Below, one piece after another: positions 36,601 to 51,600 of a DNA stretch of 64,000 bases. How positions within the stretch are numbered: position 1 is the stretch's first letter; each line of letters begins with the position of its first letter. This stretch comes from Owenia fusiformis (Eukaryota > Annelida > Polychaeta > Sabellida > Oweniidae), in contig CAIIXF020000005.1 of the NCBI GenBank assembly GCA_903813345.2, forward strand, positions 38,195,375-38,259,374, in the 5' to 3' direction. Made by a program: the position numbers and the translations under genes. A model generated the notes under the pieces. That model was given only the letters and a program-made list of their open reading frames with translations, ran no database searches and was not told the origin of the DNA.

Positions 36601-39600
36601 TTTCAATATACCTATCAGCAAACGTGCAAATGAAAATGTTGATGTTCTGTTACATATTGGTGAAGCAATCTTGAAGATATGGCCTGAATTTCTGAATTTC
36701 CACTATGCCCCTATTTACCCCTACTTCAAATGATGTATACAGGGCGTATCAAAAAAGCGCAACAAGTAGATATCTCGTAAAATCACAAAACTAGTGATGA
36801 CTACATCAATTTCATTCAATGTATATATACAAAGAAATGAAAATGCATGAAACCTCTTGTGAAAATTCGAACGATTTTTCAAGAATCCTCCTTCAAAGAG
36901 TTACCAAAAGGCTCCCCGGGAATGGAAATTTCGTCTCGAGCAATCAAATAATAGCGGGTAGTTTGAATTTTTGTTCGATTTAATAGCTTACATTTCTAAA
37001 TTTAAAAACATATCATCTCATTGAAAGGTACATGCATTTTTAGTGATCCAGCAAGATATAAAGGCTAAATTTTGTGATAACAACGTTTACAAAATTATTT
37101 AAAACAGAGATATCAACATAAGTAACATTCGTTGACATGTGTCAGTGAGTAAATAAGAAGAATATGTTTTCATTCTATATCTTGTTAATTTGTTAAGGAG
37201 CGGTATATCTTAACGTACTTTTATCACCCCGAACTCAAACATTTCGAATACTTTTTTCGCGAACGCTTTGTTGAAAAGGAATTCGAGATGTACTCAAAAT
37301 TATACGTTAAAATGTGCATTATCACCACCTCACAAATTATATTGGAAATCAAATATGTACAAATTATTGAGATTTTTAGTTTCGAATGTTGACTTAGTAT
37401 TACTGAACCTGACTGTTTGGAATTTAATTTTCTTTGAAAATGTTACTTCTAGGTCGGGGAGATTCCACAAAGATCCCATGGTGTAAAATCACAAACAGTG
37501 AATATCTTTTCTTGTATTAAATAGAAAGAAATACAATATACTCATGTTATTATTATGTTGAGATTTTTAATATCATTTTACTTTATCAAAATATATTTAT
37601 ACAATAAAAAAACATTTAGAAAATATGAAAAATGATTCAAATTAATACTGTTAGTAAATCGCAATTCTACGGGTTATTTCAAACTATGTGTAATGACGAT
37701 TCAAATGAGAGAAAATCATTATCTATATCTCCATCTTAGTATAATGAAAGTGAATACTTAATGTATCCTAACGATTTGGTAGTTATTTCTACACACAAAG
37801 GTATCATTAATAAACCTAAAAAGAATGTATATCAATCAAAACATCATCATTCAAATGCATGCATGGAAGAAATGGAATTGGTTAAGTCAGTACTAAATAA
37901 TGTGCGAGTGTTGGCATGTGAAAATAGCAGTGGAAAACGATAAATTCTATCAAAAGCTAATGCAACAGATCCTTCATAAAGGCGTTCAAAATAAAAAATA
38001 ACAGAATTAATATTTCTTTACACATTTTCCAATTTTAAATGCATTACATTGGCACATTATATAGTAATATCAGGAGTGTTAAAACTAGAAAACAGCAACT
38101 CCACGGAGTAGCAAATCCCACCGAACAAAACATGTTTTGATTAATAGCGGCCATCTTGAAATTTGAACATAATCTGTCCACTTGTATTTGAGTTATCAAA
38201 GATCATGTTCTTTTCCGAAAAATGGCGGCCATTTTGAAATTCAGCAGCCATTTTGAAAATTCCTTCTCAAGCAGAGCTCCTGTGTCCCTAAGCATCGTAT
38301 AGATATATAAACACACGTGCCAAAAGGAAATCACCAAAACTGTAAAGAAACCTAGCGAGAAAAATTCTAAATGTGAAACTGTAATAAGCCAAACAGACCC
38401 TATCTATCCCAACACCATGATCTCACATGAAAAGACAAAATGTTCAACTCCCTCCTCCCTCCACCCCCCCCCCCCTCCCCTTCCGCTTCCAATCGAGAGC
38501 CAACATCACAATCAAGGATCAGAACACCAAAGGATATTTCATTCATACTGAAGTCAGTTATACTTAGTAATACATGTTGAAGAGTAAATCAAAAATCAAA
38601 AATAGGTGCAGATACCTAGTACTCATAAAAGTGAAAACATTGTGAGTTCAATTCCAATTTCGTAAACTTTTCCAACATCAATCAGCATCTCCAGTGGAAA
38701 AATTTGAAAATGTGTACCTACAGTATATTTTTCAGTAAAACCCAGAAAGAATTTCTTAAGCTTGTATACCTTGACCTAGAATTAATTGAGGGAACATGTT
38801 GAAAATTCTTCCTCGGGTAAAGGTCTTATAACCATAAGGCATAAGCTTATAAAATTTGAATCAAATTCGTCATCTGGTATTTCAGTTATCGGACGAACAA
38901 ACGGACGCTCGGACGAACGCATGGACGGGCGGTTTTTTATATTCCTAAGAATTTCGTTCGGTGGGATAAATAGTGGGAAGGATGATCAAACTTAAAAGTG
39001 AATTAAATTATTCTAGAGAGGTACTAAGGTGTTATTTCACTTGTGAGAGCACTTGCTACATATTATGTTTTCTGAAATAAAAAGTAAAACAAGTCTTAGA
39101 AAATCATCAGTAAATAATTATAAGAAATAACGAAGGTGTTTTGTAATAAGGAATGGCTTGGGTGTTTAGTAATAAGGTATAGAAGTGTAGGAAGTGTTTG
39201 GTAATAAGGATTTGCAAGTGTATCATAAAAATTACCAGAGGTGTTTGTTAATAACGAATAACGGAAGTATTTGTTAATAACGAATAACTGAAGTGTTTGG
39301 TAATAACGAATAACGGAGTTGTTTGGTTATAAGGACTAACAAAGGTGTTTTTTAAGAAGATAGCTAATTCTACATCACATCACCTGTCGTATTTCCTCCT
39401 TAAAAGCAGAATGAGCACATTTAAAATGGTTTTGTCAAAAGGAAATGTTGACATTCTAATGCACTTTTATGAACAATGTGCTTAAGAATTAGGATAAACA
39501 AATTTGAAAGAAGGTATACACAGTTTAACTGCAGCAGCAGGTATGTTCATAATTTATCATAATTCTAACATGAGGAACGGAATTGTCTAATTTATAATAT

Positions 39601-42600
39601 TAATTTATAAAACATGCAACTTATCATGTCAGAATTGCGATAAACGCCTACAAAATAAAAGAAGCTAATTTTTTCGAACTCAAGTTAATTTCAACTTGTT
39701 CGAAGTGAGACTCCATTCATAAAAATTGATGTGCCATTAAGGTTATGATTTTTTATGATCCAAATGAAAATCTTACTTTAGACTGTCTATTTCCTCTTGT
39801 AGCAGAGTGACCTTCTGTTTCTCTAATTCCTGAATTGGAAGCAACACACCTTGGATCTTAGCTTTCCTCTGATCCTCGCTGTTTAACTTATCAGCATGCG
39901 TTGCAGCAAGGATTACGTGACTCCCCGGGGCCTGAAATAAAGATGTGAACGATATTCATCAAAAATCACTTTAAGGTTATGGACAATGACAATACATGAA
40001 CGTGTGTAATTGTTATTGATAATGATAGGTTCCATTATTCAGTAATTATGAATCAGACACTAATTTGGACAATCGTCTTCCAAGACACAAACTGGAAATG
40101 TGGGTCATCCTAACCAGGTGGAAAGGTTCTTCAATTTTGATAATATTTTTAAGAGCGACCTGAAAGAACATACATACAGGTATTTTGGCATTTCCTTGAT
40201 TATTGGAAAATCATATAAATAATCTGTTTTGTCACGAAGTTGCGAACCTAAGTTTGTTACGAACCTCAAATTCCTGGCTCGAGCCAGATGAAAATGAAAA
40301 TGATGAGGTGTGTCCAACATCAAAAAAACATTCGTTAATTGACTACTCCCATAATGTCAGTATGAATTAAGTCAAGGAACCATAGTCTCTTAGTTTTAGA
40401 TTGTGATACTCATTCCTGAATGGGTTCAACATTATTACTTTATGAGTTAGGACAGAGTTTTGGGATATCGGGGGATTGTTTTTCTCACAATTGGCTGAGC
40501 TCATTGGTGTTTCCTTTTCTTAGTGTGTCTTGTTAGTGTTAGTCTTGTAATGCTATTTTGATGCCTCGGTTTGATCTAGATCAACGCTGTATCTTGAAGA
40601 CAAAATAGCATGAGGAAAAAATGCAGTACCTTTGTATGAATGTAATATTGGTGGTAATATGTTGTTCTGACACGGTACAAGAATACTGATGAAATTGTAA
40701 TTTTCCACTGTCCTAGAAATCTGTCTTTGCCCCAAGTACGAGTTCTATTAGATGACAATTTTATGATTTATTACAATCAATGTGAATTGTTTCCCATTTC
40801 TGAAATTAATAATCCAATTCGAGTCATTAGAACATGAAAGGAAAGTACAGAGTGTCCCAAAGAATCAAAAGCGATTTCTTGATAATACAATTTGTGTTCT
40901 ACATTGTGGATAGAATATTTTGTTTTTTGTGTTTAGAAATTCAAGTTTGACTTTAATTTTGAATAAGACCTTGGTTTTCGATAATTCCAACAGACCCGTT
41001 AAAAAATGTCCATAACCTGAAATGAAACAACTGCTTCTTGATTTTGACAATGAAGTTATTTTTCTCTTTTGATTTCCTGTTTATCATTTGAAATGGATAT
41101 CATTTAAGGCACAGTACGATCTATAACCAGGCCATTCGATAAATAAATAGGTCGTTGATCTTTTCATCCTTCATTCGAGAAATAAAATAAACAAGAAGCA
41201 AGCCAACATCTCCTTACCAATGTCATATCTCGCTTTGAAGTGCATCCAGAGAGACAATAAAAATCAATTTTAAACAAGAATGTATAATCAATGTAGTATG
41301 GATCATTGTGCCGTGTAGGAGAAGGACACCTTGAATTTCACGACCCCCGTCTATCGATGCTTCTGCTAAGTAAAATGCCGTCAAAGACGAGACGATATGA
41401 GAGGAATAAACCATTCATCTCAAGATCAAAAAATGAAATTACATCGATCCCCTCTTCCACATATCCGTACTTTATGCTTTTTGACTGATTGTTAAAAGTG
41501 TGAAAAGTCGTAAGTACTTTCAAGAGAATTTGAGACAATTCGATAAGATTCATCATCCTGAACTAAAACTAATTGCACTGGCCAGATTCAGTGAATACCT
41601 AGCTGAGGAATATAAGTACGACGTGTGAGTATGACATATTCCACATGTGAGAACGTGATACAGACACCCTCGATTTGATTGGTCAAAAGAATCTACTCTA
41701 AATGTAAAATTATGCTGGATTACCAATATTTTTAGCGCATCACACAATGTGTAATGAATTCCCTTGCAGTGTGTGTTTCTGTGTTATACATACATAAAAC
41801 AACTTCAAACAACACAGTGCACCCATTGATGTATGCTATTCAACGGCATTCGTTGATATATTTGATTGAAGAGAAAGTTTCCACCTTTTGGCTAAAGGAT
41901 GAGACATGAATGCTCGATGCAAAAAAATATAATATGCATTATTTATGTCATCCAGAGATTTTTATGCTTCATGTTCTTGAATTATTATGTTCAACAGAAA
42001 ACACCAAATAGCATTTCTGAAAGTCCTTTGGTGTTCTAGGTCTACAGTTTTTGATCTTTTCCCTTTGGCATTTGAGTTTGAACATCCATGCATTCGCAAA
42101 ATGAAATGAACAAAGATGGCTATCAAAATTGCCATTTTAACATTTGTCTTAAAAATTCATTTGAGCCATCCACATGGAAAGACCCTGATAAAAAGCCGTG
42201 ATCTGATTTTGTAAGAACAGGTGCCACTGCCAAACCCTGAGAATCTAGGAAATATTCCTAAACTATGTTCCGTTTCACAGAGAAACAAAGATGATTTCCT
42301 GGCACTTACCTTTGTTTGCACTGCATCTAAGTAGGAAGCCACGCTGTTACAACTAGCGTCACTGCTGAGATTAAATACTACAATGTAGATGGCGCCATTG
42401 GTCATGTACGCCTGATGAGCACCTTGGAGCACCTGGAAAAAATGAAGCACTGCTATCACGGGTTGTCATCAAGGATTTGTCCAGCTTGGGGGAGCATGCA
42501 ATTTTTTATTAAAACACTAAGAAATTTTACAAATTATTTTTAACTCATATGTTTCGTTATATATACCAAAGAGAATTAACTACTCCGTGCAATAAGTATA

Positions 42601-45600
42601 TCATTTGGGGATAACCTTTACTTCTGTTTGAAGTCCAATAAAAAACGCTAGGAGTAAAAGCTACTGAAAAGGCGCCAGAGTACCTTACTCTAAAATATAC
42701 CATTTCTTTTTTCACTTTTTAAAAGCATGATATAGTGACATGATAACATAATGTATATATTTTTTCAGCATAACTCTGGAGCTATTAATGAGATCCTGAT
42801 GATTTTTATAAAAAAGATAATGTTTCATGCTTTGTCCAGCTTGGAGGAGCAGTTTTTTATTTCACATTTTACAAACCTATTTATGTTGCTTCTTGATTAG
42901 CCTAGAGCTATAGGTATAAAAAGGTGGTGAACTGGTGCATATAAGGATGCATGTTTTGAAATGTGTCGTTTGTGTTATTAATACATGCAGCTATTAGTCA
43001 GAAACCTGTCTCTCTATCGTTTCAAAAAGTTTATCCAACGTATCGGTCTCTCTGTTAATTTATGGCATCCATACTGTTTTGAAAGGTAACACTTTGAGGT
43101 TCAATTTTCTGCCGGATGCCCTCGCATACTCTCATTGGTTGCTCTGTAATGTAGTATTCCGTTGCCATGATTACCTCTTCCATCTTACCTTGGAATCTTA
43201 AATCATTTGTAGCTTTGTCATTATTTTGTATATACAAATAACATTGGTATTAAATTAAACCTAAATAGATTTCCCATATAATTACAATATTAAATTAGCT
43301 CATTTGCATAAATTGTGACATCATAAATCTATTTTTGGTTCAGAATTTTCAAGTATAGCAATATATCTTTAAGAACTGAAGCCGTACGGTAGAATTTCTT
43401 CCATGTTATGACTTTCATTCTATGAGCAGAAGGTTTAAGCAACATAAAAAGGAAAACAGATTTAAAATTGGATCAAAACTTGCAAAGTTATTAAGCTTTC
43501 TGGGCAGCTACCATGAACATTATCATTTAACAATTAACTTTAAACGTCTTACCTTAGAATTGAAATGTTCGGTAGCTTTACCATTATTTGGTCTATAGAG
43601 GAGATCTTGGTATCGAATTGATCCTAATTGAATAACCAGCACAGTAACGGTATTCAATTATGCAAATTAGCTAATTTGCATGATGTCATGAATTATGATG
43701 TCATCAATCTATTTTGGGTTCAGAACCTCTAAGTATAGCAACATATTTATTAGATCCGAGGTTGTATTGCATAGTTTCTGCATAGTTTGTCATTTATTCT
43801 CTGAGCGGAAGAGGTATGAGCAACATAAAAAATGATTCAGCAAAGAAATTCAGCTTTTGGTGCAGGTACTATGAACATTACTTTATTTGACAATCATAAA
43901 TAAAACACTAAAATAACAAAAAATGAAACAAAGCGGATTCAAGCTTATTGAGTGAAAAATATATATTTTCCATGTCACTTAGTTACCATGTCAATTAGTT
44001 GGTGTATAAAAATGATACATGTATTTGTAATCTTGACTATCATTGACAGGGGTCAAATCATTTTTCTTCATTTTGTAACATTTGTGAGAAAGTTATGGAT
44101 TAATCAGTTAGTGAACGGGTAAATGGTATGGTAAAATCTGTTATGTAATCTATAAATTTTTTAACTGGTTTGCTTCATAGGCTTCATATTGTTTACGTTG
44201 CTAAACAGGTCATGCTACATGACCTGTTTGTACAAATTGACGACGTTATACCACAAAATGTATGTATGTCATTGTTGTTTTTATGTCACCACCAAAGCGG
44301 TGAAATATTGTTATGATCTCCATTTTTTGAAACAGTGTTTGGCATCTGGTGTCTGACCTTGGAAATCTGTAACAAATACCTCCAAATATTCTCAATTTTT
44401 TCCTCAATTACAAAAGTCGATGGTACGTTTGCCGCAACTCATATGACAGAATATCAGGTTCAACAAAGTTAAAGGGCTTAAAGTCAAAATTGTTTTTCAA
44501 AAAAAAACTCTCCCATTGAAATAACACAGGAGGCGAAAAATTATTTTCAAAAATGACTTTGAAGCGCTGTAACTTTAGTATTCATCAAATAAACTAAACA
44601 CTTAGCGTACAAAAAAAGTTAGACAATTCAATTTTCTATACAACAATATTTTGCTGAATCTTTTATTGAAAAGATATCCTGATTTCTGATTTTCCCCGAA
44701 CCCTCCATTTCCCATTGGATTACACATGGGAATGACGATTTTCAAAAGTTCATCAAATTTATCATCAACCTAGTGTAATTGAGGAAACAAATTGAGAAAA
44801 TTTGGAGGTATTGGAAATAAAGTCAAGTTACGTTTCCATCAATATTATAAGTTATCTCATCGCTGGTTAAGTAAATAAAAATTCAAACGTAAAGAGGCTT
44901 TAACACGTAGTTCAATGGGGGAGCCAAGGTTGCCGAACTTATGGAGGGGAGTGTAAAATACAGGATCGAGATCATACGATATGGACCCCTGTGCGTGATA
45001 GTCAAAATACATGTAACATTTCCACATACTTACATGTTCAGTTCAATGGAAAAATATGTAAAAGTCACGTATATTTTTACTCAATAAGATTGAAACAACT
45101 ATGTGTTTCTTTTTTCGTAATTGTAATATCTTTTTATAATTGTCAAACAATGATGCTCACAGTAGCTGCCCCAAAAGCTGAATAACTTTGCTAATTCTGA
45201 TCCAATTTTGAATCTGTTTCTCAAATAAAGGTCAAAACTATGCACAAATTCTGTCATACGGCCTAAGTTCTAACAGATATGTTGCTAAACTGTGATATTC
45301 TAAACAAAAATAGATTGATGAAGCCACAATTTATGCAAATTAGCTAATTTGCATAATTGAAAATTGTAATCGTACAGGAAATTTTAATTTGATACCAATA
45401 TCATTTCTAAAGACCAAATAATGACAAAGCTGCAAACATTTTAAACTTCCATGGTAAGATGTCTGAATATAGTATACATATCACTACTACATTCACAGTA
45501 GCTGCCTGGAAAGTTTAATAAGTTTGGAATCCTGATCCAATTTTGAATCTGTTTTCACTTTTATGTTGCTCATACCTTCTTCTTATAGTCTAAAGGATCA

Positions 45601-48600
45601 AACTTTGCAGAGATTCTGATATACGGCCTCGGTTCTAATAGATACGTTGCTATTTTTGAAAATTCTGAATCAAAAATTGATTGATGACGTCACAATTTAT
45701 GCAAGTTATCTAATTTGCATAGTTGAATATCATTACTTTATGGGAAATGTAATAAGGTTTAATTTGATACCAATATCATCACTATAGGCCAAATAATGAC
45801 AAAGTAACAAATGATTTAAGAGTCCAAGGTAAGATGTCTATAGATGCACAACCATGGTAAAGGAATGCTACAATACAGAGCAACCAATGAGAGATTTTGC
45901 AAGGGCAAAGTATGGATGCCATAAATTAACAGAGACCGATACGTTAAGCTATTTTTTGAAAAGATAGAGGCATGGGTCTCTGACTAATTAATTGTTTACA
46001 AGAGATAATATTTCATATCGATAACCAGGAAACATATATCGCCATGACAGTATATATATAAAGTATAATATTACCAAACCCTTTGGCTATGACTGAACAT
46101 TTATAACCATCGTGAGTATTGAATTGTATTCTAAGTGTTCTGTACTTTTATATATTGGATATATGATCCTCACATATCAGATAAAAATCAACATATTATC
46201 AATATAAAGATGATAATTATAGATTTTTCATAGACATCATGTGTATGTGAGTGTGCCATTTCTTAACATCGTAAATTCTGATGAATACCTAAGTTCCCTT
46301 AATCCTCCTTTCGTTGACACATCCTGCTTTTTTAGGACCCACCACCTAAAGAGATATTTCTGCATTGTTTATCAATTTTGACCATATCAAAACATTTTCC
46401 TATGTTTTACTAAATATGGATGAAAAATAAATTGTTATAGCTACTCTATCAAGATATGAGCTTGCAAAAATTTCCCTTAAAACGTATTGTAAGACTGCCC
46501 TGCTCGTTTGAAAATATGTGTAAAAGTACTTAATTTGTATTTGTAGACACAAAAATTGTTAAAAACGTTAATTTATCATAAAATACTGAAAAAGAGTTAT
46601 TCTTTTCCAGAAATATTAGTAAGAGAGTAATTTTATTTAGAAACACTTAATATTAATTAATGGATTAAATTAATCAATTCTTAAGTATGCAGAATGAATT
46701 TTATACTACATTTGATGTGTTATCTGATTCAGCTATGTCTCCGAAAATGACATTGTCAAGGTCACATATGGCCAGTTTTATACACCAAACTTGTGAATTT
46801 AATAAATATATTATATAATATTATTTACATCCAAAACGTATCGTTATATTGTCTATTGATTCAAAACAAGCAGATCTAGGGAGTATCACAAAGCTTTATA
46901 TTTGCATAAATTGAATAATAGTTTACACACCACTTTAGACAGTTTTGGTTACTTTATAATTATTTACTCAGCTGATTGCTCTATATAATATACACTAATA
47001 TAATCAATAATTAATTTAAAAAAATATATAATGTAATATAATATAATAAATATAATTACAAACTTAGGCTAAAATGAAATTAATATTTAACATCCCGGCC
47101 TGAAGATACAGTTGTGGGACATTACTATTACATTAAGACTCACTTAAATAACAATTAACACACCAATTAAGACACTTCGCATTCTAGATTGCATTGTTTT
47201 ATTTACCTCGCAGATATCTCCACACATAAATCCTTAGCTACTGTTTATAATACATGGATACTATGTTTGTGATGAACCATTCAAATCAAGCTCCATTGAC
47301 GTCATATTCAAATAATTGCGTTTCATATACATAAGGGTATAGATTTCTACTTAGCATTTAACGAATTTTGAGGTTTTGTATATAATTGTCTATAATTGTT
47401 CCAAGAATTGTCTGAGAACACCCCAACCTATGGCATAGTGTTAAAAGTCTCTTACACTTATATGAATTATTTTATCCAGTGCACATATAAAATAATTGAC
47501 TATAAAAAAGAATAAATGCTCTATATCCTACCTTTCAAGAACCATGTTTTACAAATTAAAACCATGTGGCATTTTATTCACACTAAAGCAATAGTAACAA
47601 ATGAAAACGTCAACTTCACAAACTTATGGAGGGGAGTGTATCTCACAACATATGGTATCGAATGTGTCCTGAGTACCAGTGTCCATAAATATTCTTGTCT
47701 GAAGTAAAACTCTCCTTTTTTAATTGTTCTTGAACATGTTTTTTAATTACGCTCATAATCCTTCTCACGGTTACCCTATTTTGAATTATGATAATGGTTT
47801 AGCTATGATGATGAGAAGGTGTGAGGCGCGTGGATGGTGTAATAAATTTTGGATGTTTAGGATTCGTTTCAACATCTCGAGTTGTACTCTTAGATGTTAC
47901 TTTTTATCTGTGTTTTGGACTGCGTTTTTGAACTGCCCGCGGCCCAAGTATATTGCTTAATATTTTATAAGTTTCCACCTTAGATACCATGAAAAAGAAA
48001 AATAAGCCCGTGTGTTGCAAATTACATGCTCATACGTTTTCAACATAAGCAGTTCATCCAAGCACTTAAACAACTAATTACGCCGTGACAACCTCGTCGG
48101 CTGCTCGCGTGTGTTATGCCTTGGTCACATTTGTTCCAATTTTTACTACGCCGCCCGGCCGATTGAGTATTTTGTTCAAAATTGAATACAATATTGAACA
48201 AAACACTCAATCGGCCGGACGCCGGCCGATGGATCGGAGCATATGTGACACAGGCATTATCCGGGTTTGCTTGTTGCTAGTGAAGCGCAGGAGTTCCACT
48301 GCAATAAACTGTGGTATCTTTCATAAGAATTGTGTTATTGTAGATGCGCTTGCAGTGGCGTAGGAACAATGTACGCCAAAACGCCAGTGCGTAGTGTTGA
48401 AAAGTGAGAATAAAAAGGCTTATTAATTTTCTTATGTTCTTTAGTCATATTTTCTCATTGTATTGTGCAAAAGTAATCTCGAGCACACTAGCCTAAAGAA
48501 ATGTTTTGTGGATATCATATGATATGCTCGATTTTTTCAATGATACTCTGCATGGTTTTTGTGCCTCTGTTATTTTTCTAACCTGGGCCACAAATAAATG

Positions 48601-51600
48601 ACACTTTTTGAAGAAAAAAATATTGAAAGTTACCTTGTTTCTACAGTTCTAATTCTGTAGAAAATGCAAAGTAATCATTATTGCTCTGTTTGGCAAATAA
48701 TCATTTAACAGATTGAATTCTCTTACCAACATACTTCATGAAAATCGAGCCACTATTGACTATCTTATGGGTTTTAAAACTAAAATACAATTTCGCCAAA
48801 TATTCGTGATTCGCATTCTCTTCACGAATTTGAGAAACATTTTTTTTTCGAAAACTACTTGATAAATACCTTTGCAATTTTTTTGTGCATGTTCCATAAT
48901 GCTTATGCAAACTGTGGTATCATTTAATTATAATGATGAACCTCTTTAAATTAGATGTACATTTTTTATTCTCCCCTACCCTGCAATTTTTCAATTTCAC
49001 TATATCGATTTATATTCCCTTGCTAGGCAAAATTACAGACAGAAATTATAGTTAAGTCAGCAATTATCTATTGTCTTACTAAATCACCAATTGTTATTGG
49101 TAGTACTTCTTGAAATATGAATTAAAGACAAAAACAACTTGAAAATGTTGATTATTCAATTACGCGTTCCACTGATTTCAGTTCTAGAAAAGCCATTACC
49201 TAGATTTTTTATTCCATTTGAAAGATTATGGTTTTAGGAAATATAACATTTTTGGCACCCCCTAATCACGTTGACGTCGATTTGACCTTTGTGGTGAGAG
49301 GTTTATTTGGTCTTGCGAATTAGTGTTATAAAGGTTGCAGACATTAGGGTCAATTGTATCATTGATCACGAATGCGTTTCTTTAAACCAATTGACCAAAC
49401 TAGATTCTTTAATCTGTACGTATTGTATTGCAGGATACACGATGGAATCATACAATACAATATATCTCAATTCAATTATTCGAAAATGATTAAAAATCTC
49501 TCATTTTTATTTTGAAATTGGTCGTCTATATCGTTCGAGACATAAGAAAAGTGAGAATGATTTGTGTCGAAATTTAAAAGATCGGCTTTCCATGGTGATT
49601 TTAAATGATGAAAATCATTCGAACATTTTAAGCACATTAAAGAGGTATCAGGGATTTTAAGCTTGCATATAAAAGCGAAACGTTAACCTATACGTATGAC
49701 CAATCGCCCATTCAAATGCATCGCTTAAATATTTCCGTTCACTTAGGTTGTGAAAACATGGCAAGCTTAAAATCTCTATTGCCATAAAATGACGTTTTAC
49801 GAGCATAAAATAGGCGTTTTGATATAGAAGATTTGACACCATTGTTACATATTTTTGGCGGGATTTTTTGGCGTAGTGTTGAATTTACACCTTCCTACGC
49901 CCCTGGCTTGGATAAGCTATTTCTGTTGAAAACACATGGACATGTAATCTGCAGTGCGCCGCGTGGCTTATTGTTCTTTTAGTTATACCTGGGAAGAAAC
50001 CTCATTAAAATATGACGCGATTCACTAGCACCGCGGACATACAAAAATACAGTCTTGATTACGTTGTTGTCTTTATCCGTAATACCATCTGAGTTTACTG
50101 TACGTGCATTATTTACATTGTAAGGAAATGATACTTACAGGGCGACCAGAAAGATCCCATATATCAAATGTAAGATTCTTCTCTCCCTGTCTTAATTGTT
50201 TTTGGATGAATTTTTCTAAAATACAAACAAAACAAGTTATTCAGGATATCAACTGATATTACAGCGTATATACTGTGAATTGGAATATGAAGGAGAGATA
50301 CATACATTGTTACTGTCATAACACAATATCTTACCGACAACAAACAATCAAACATTTACAAACCCCTCAACAGAGATGTATTAGCTATTGACATATCGAA
50401 AATGGACGTTTATGTTCGATCAATATAGAACCTTAAAAAAGACACAAGGAAAATTCGAACTATACTCCAGGGTTTATTGTAGTATACAATGAGACCAGTA
50501 TGCATTTATTCAGCCATGTTATAATGGGATGATAAATAATAGATATAATTCTGCTACATCAAGATATAATCAAGTATATAATAAAAGGACATAGACGTAA
50601 AGTTATAAATGAAACAATAAAATGACTTACCATTTTGCGAGTCAACAAAAGGATGCCAGAGGTCAATATTGACACCCTCCGTAGGTCCTTCGGTTGCACC
50701 GAGTAGCGACCCAACGAGGGCACTAGCTAATGTCGTTTTCCCAACATTTTGGTCACCCAGTAGAAAAACTTTTAATCTGAAATGAACAACAGTAGAAATT
50801 GTCGATGTAGATTAAATGGTTTGACGAAGTATATATAAAATTATTAGAGATGGTGAACTCGCTAACTACTATGAGATTTTCTCGATCTCATATCCGTTTG
50901 GGCCACTTTCTTAAAAAGACAATTAATATCACAATGCGTAATAAGTAATTATAAACAATAAAAATTACTTTTTGCAAAAAAATGTTGATTCTTTTCTCTT
51001 AACAAATATTGACATATAAGATTGCAAAAAATTATAAAAACTAGATTAACATGTCGGTGGGTTGGTACACTCCCCTCCATAAGTTTGGCAACCTTAGCTC
51101 CCCCATTGAACTACGTGTTAAAGCATCTTTACCTTTGAACTTTTATTTACTTAACCTACGATGAAAATACTTATACTATTGATGGAAACGCAATTTGACT
51201 TTATTTCCAATGCCTCCAGATTTTCTCAATTTTTTTCCTCGATTACAATAACTCGAAAATTGATGTTAAATTTGATGATATTTTGAAAATCGACATTCCC
51301 ATGTTAACCAATTGGAAATGTTAGGTTTTCCGCAAGTCATATGACAGAATATCCATCCATCCGAGTCCTTGCAAAAAATACGAGTTAGGCAGGCAATTGA
51401 ATTTGCTAACTTTATCTAACAAAAAATTGATATGTTTCTTCAGGTTCAACAAAGTTATTGGGCTTTAAAGTCAAAATTGTTTTTCAAAAAACCTCTCCCA
51501 TTGAAAGGAGGCGAAAAATTATTTTCAAAAATGACTTTGAAACGCTGTAACTTTAGTATTCATCAAATAAGCTAAACGCTTAGTGTACAAAAAAGTTAGA

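Larger units (their letters stand above)
47921..50048. repeat. Interspersed repeat copy 1 (copy 2 at 52432-53612), split by two insertions
   Basis: Shares GCGTTTT-GAACTGCCCGCGG, GCGTTGCAAATTACATGCTC-like, GTCGGCTGCTC, GCAATAAAC and CATTCACTAGCACGGCG-like blocks with copy 2 in the same order. Interrupted at 48117-48256 and 48353-49905. Confidence 0.75.

Noticed and set aside
38461-38490. Poly-C tract as a regulatory site
   Set aside because: Simple homopolymer in an intron with nothing to support a function.
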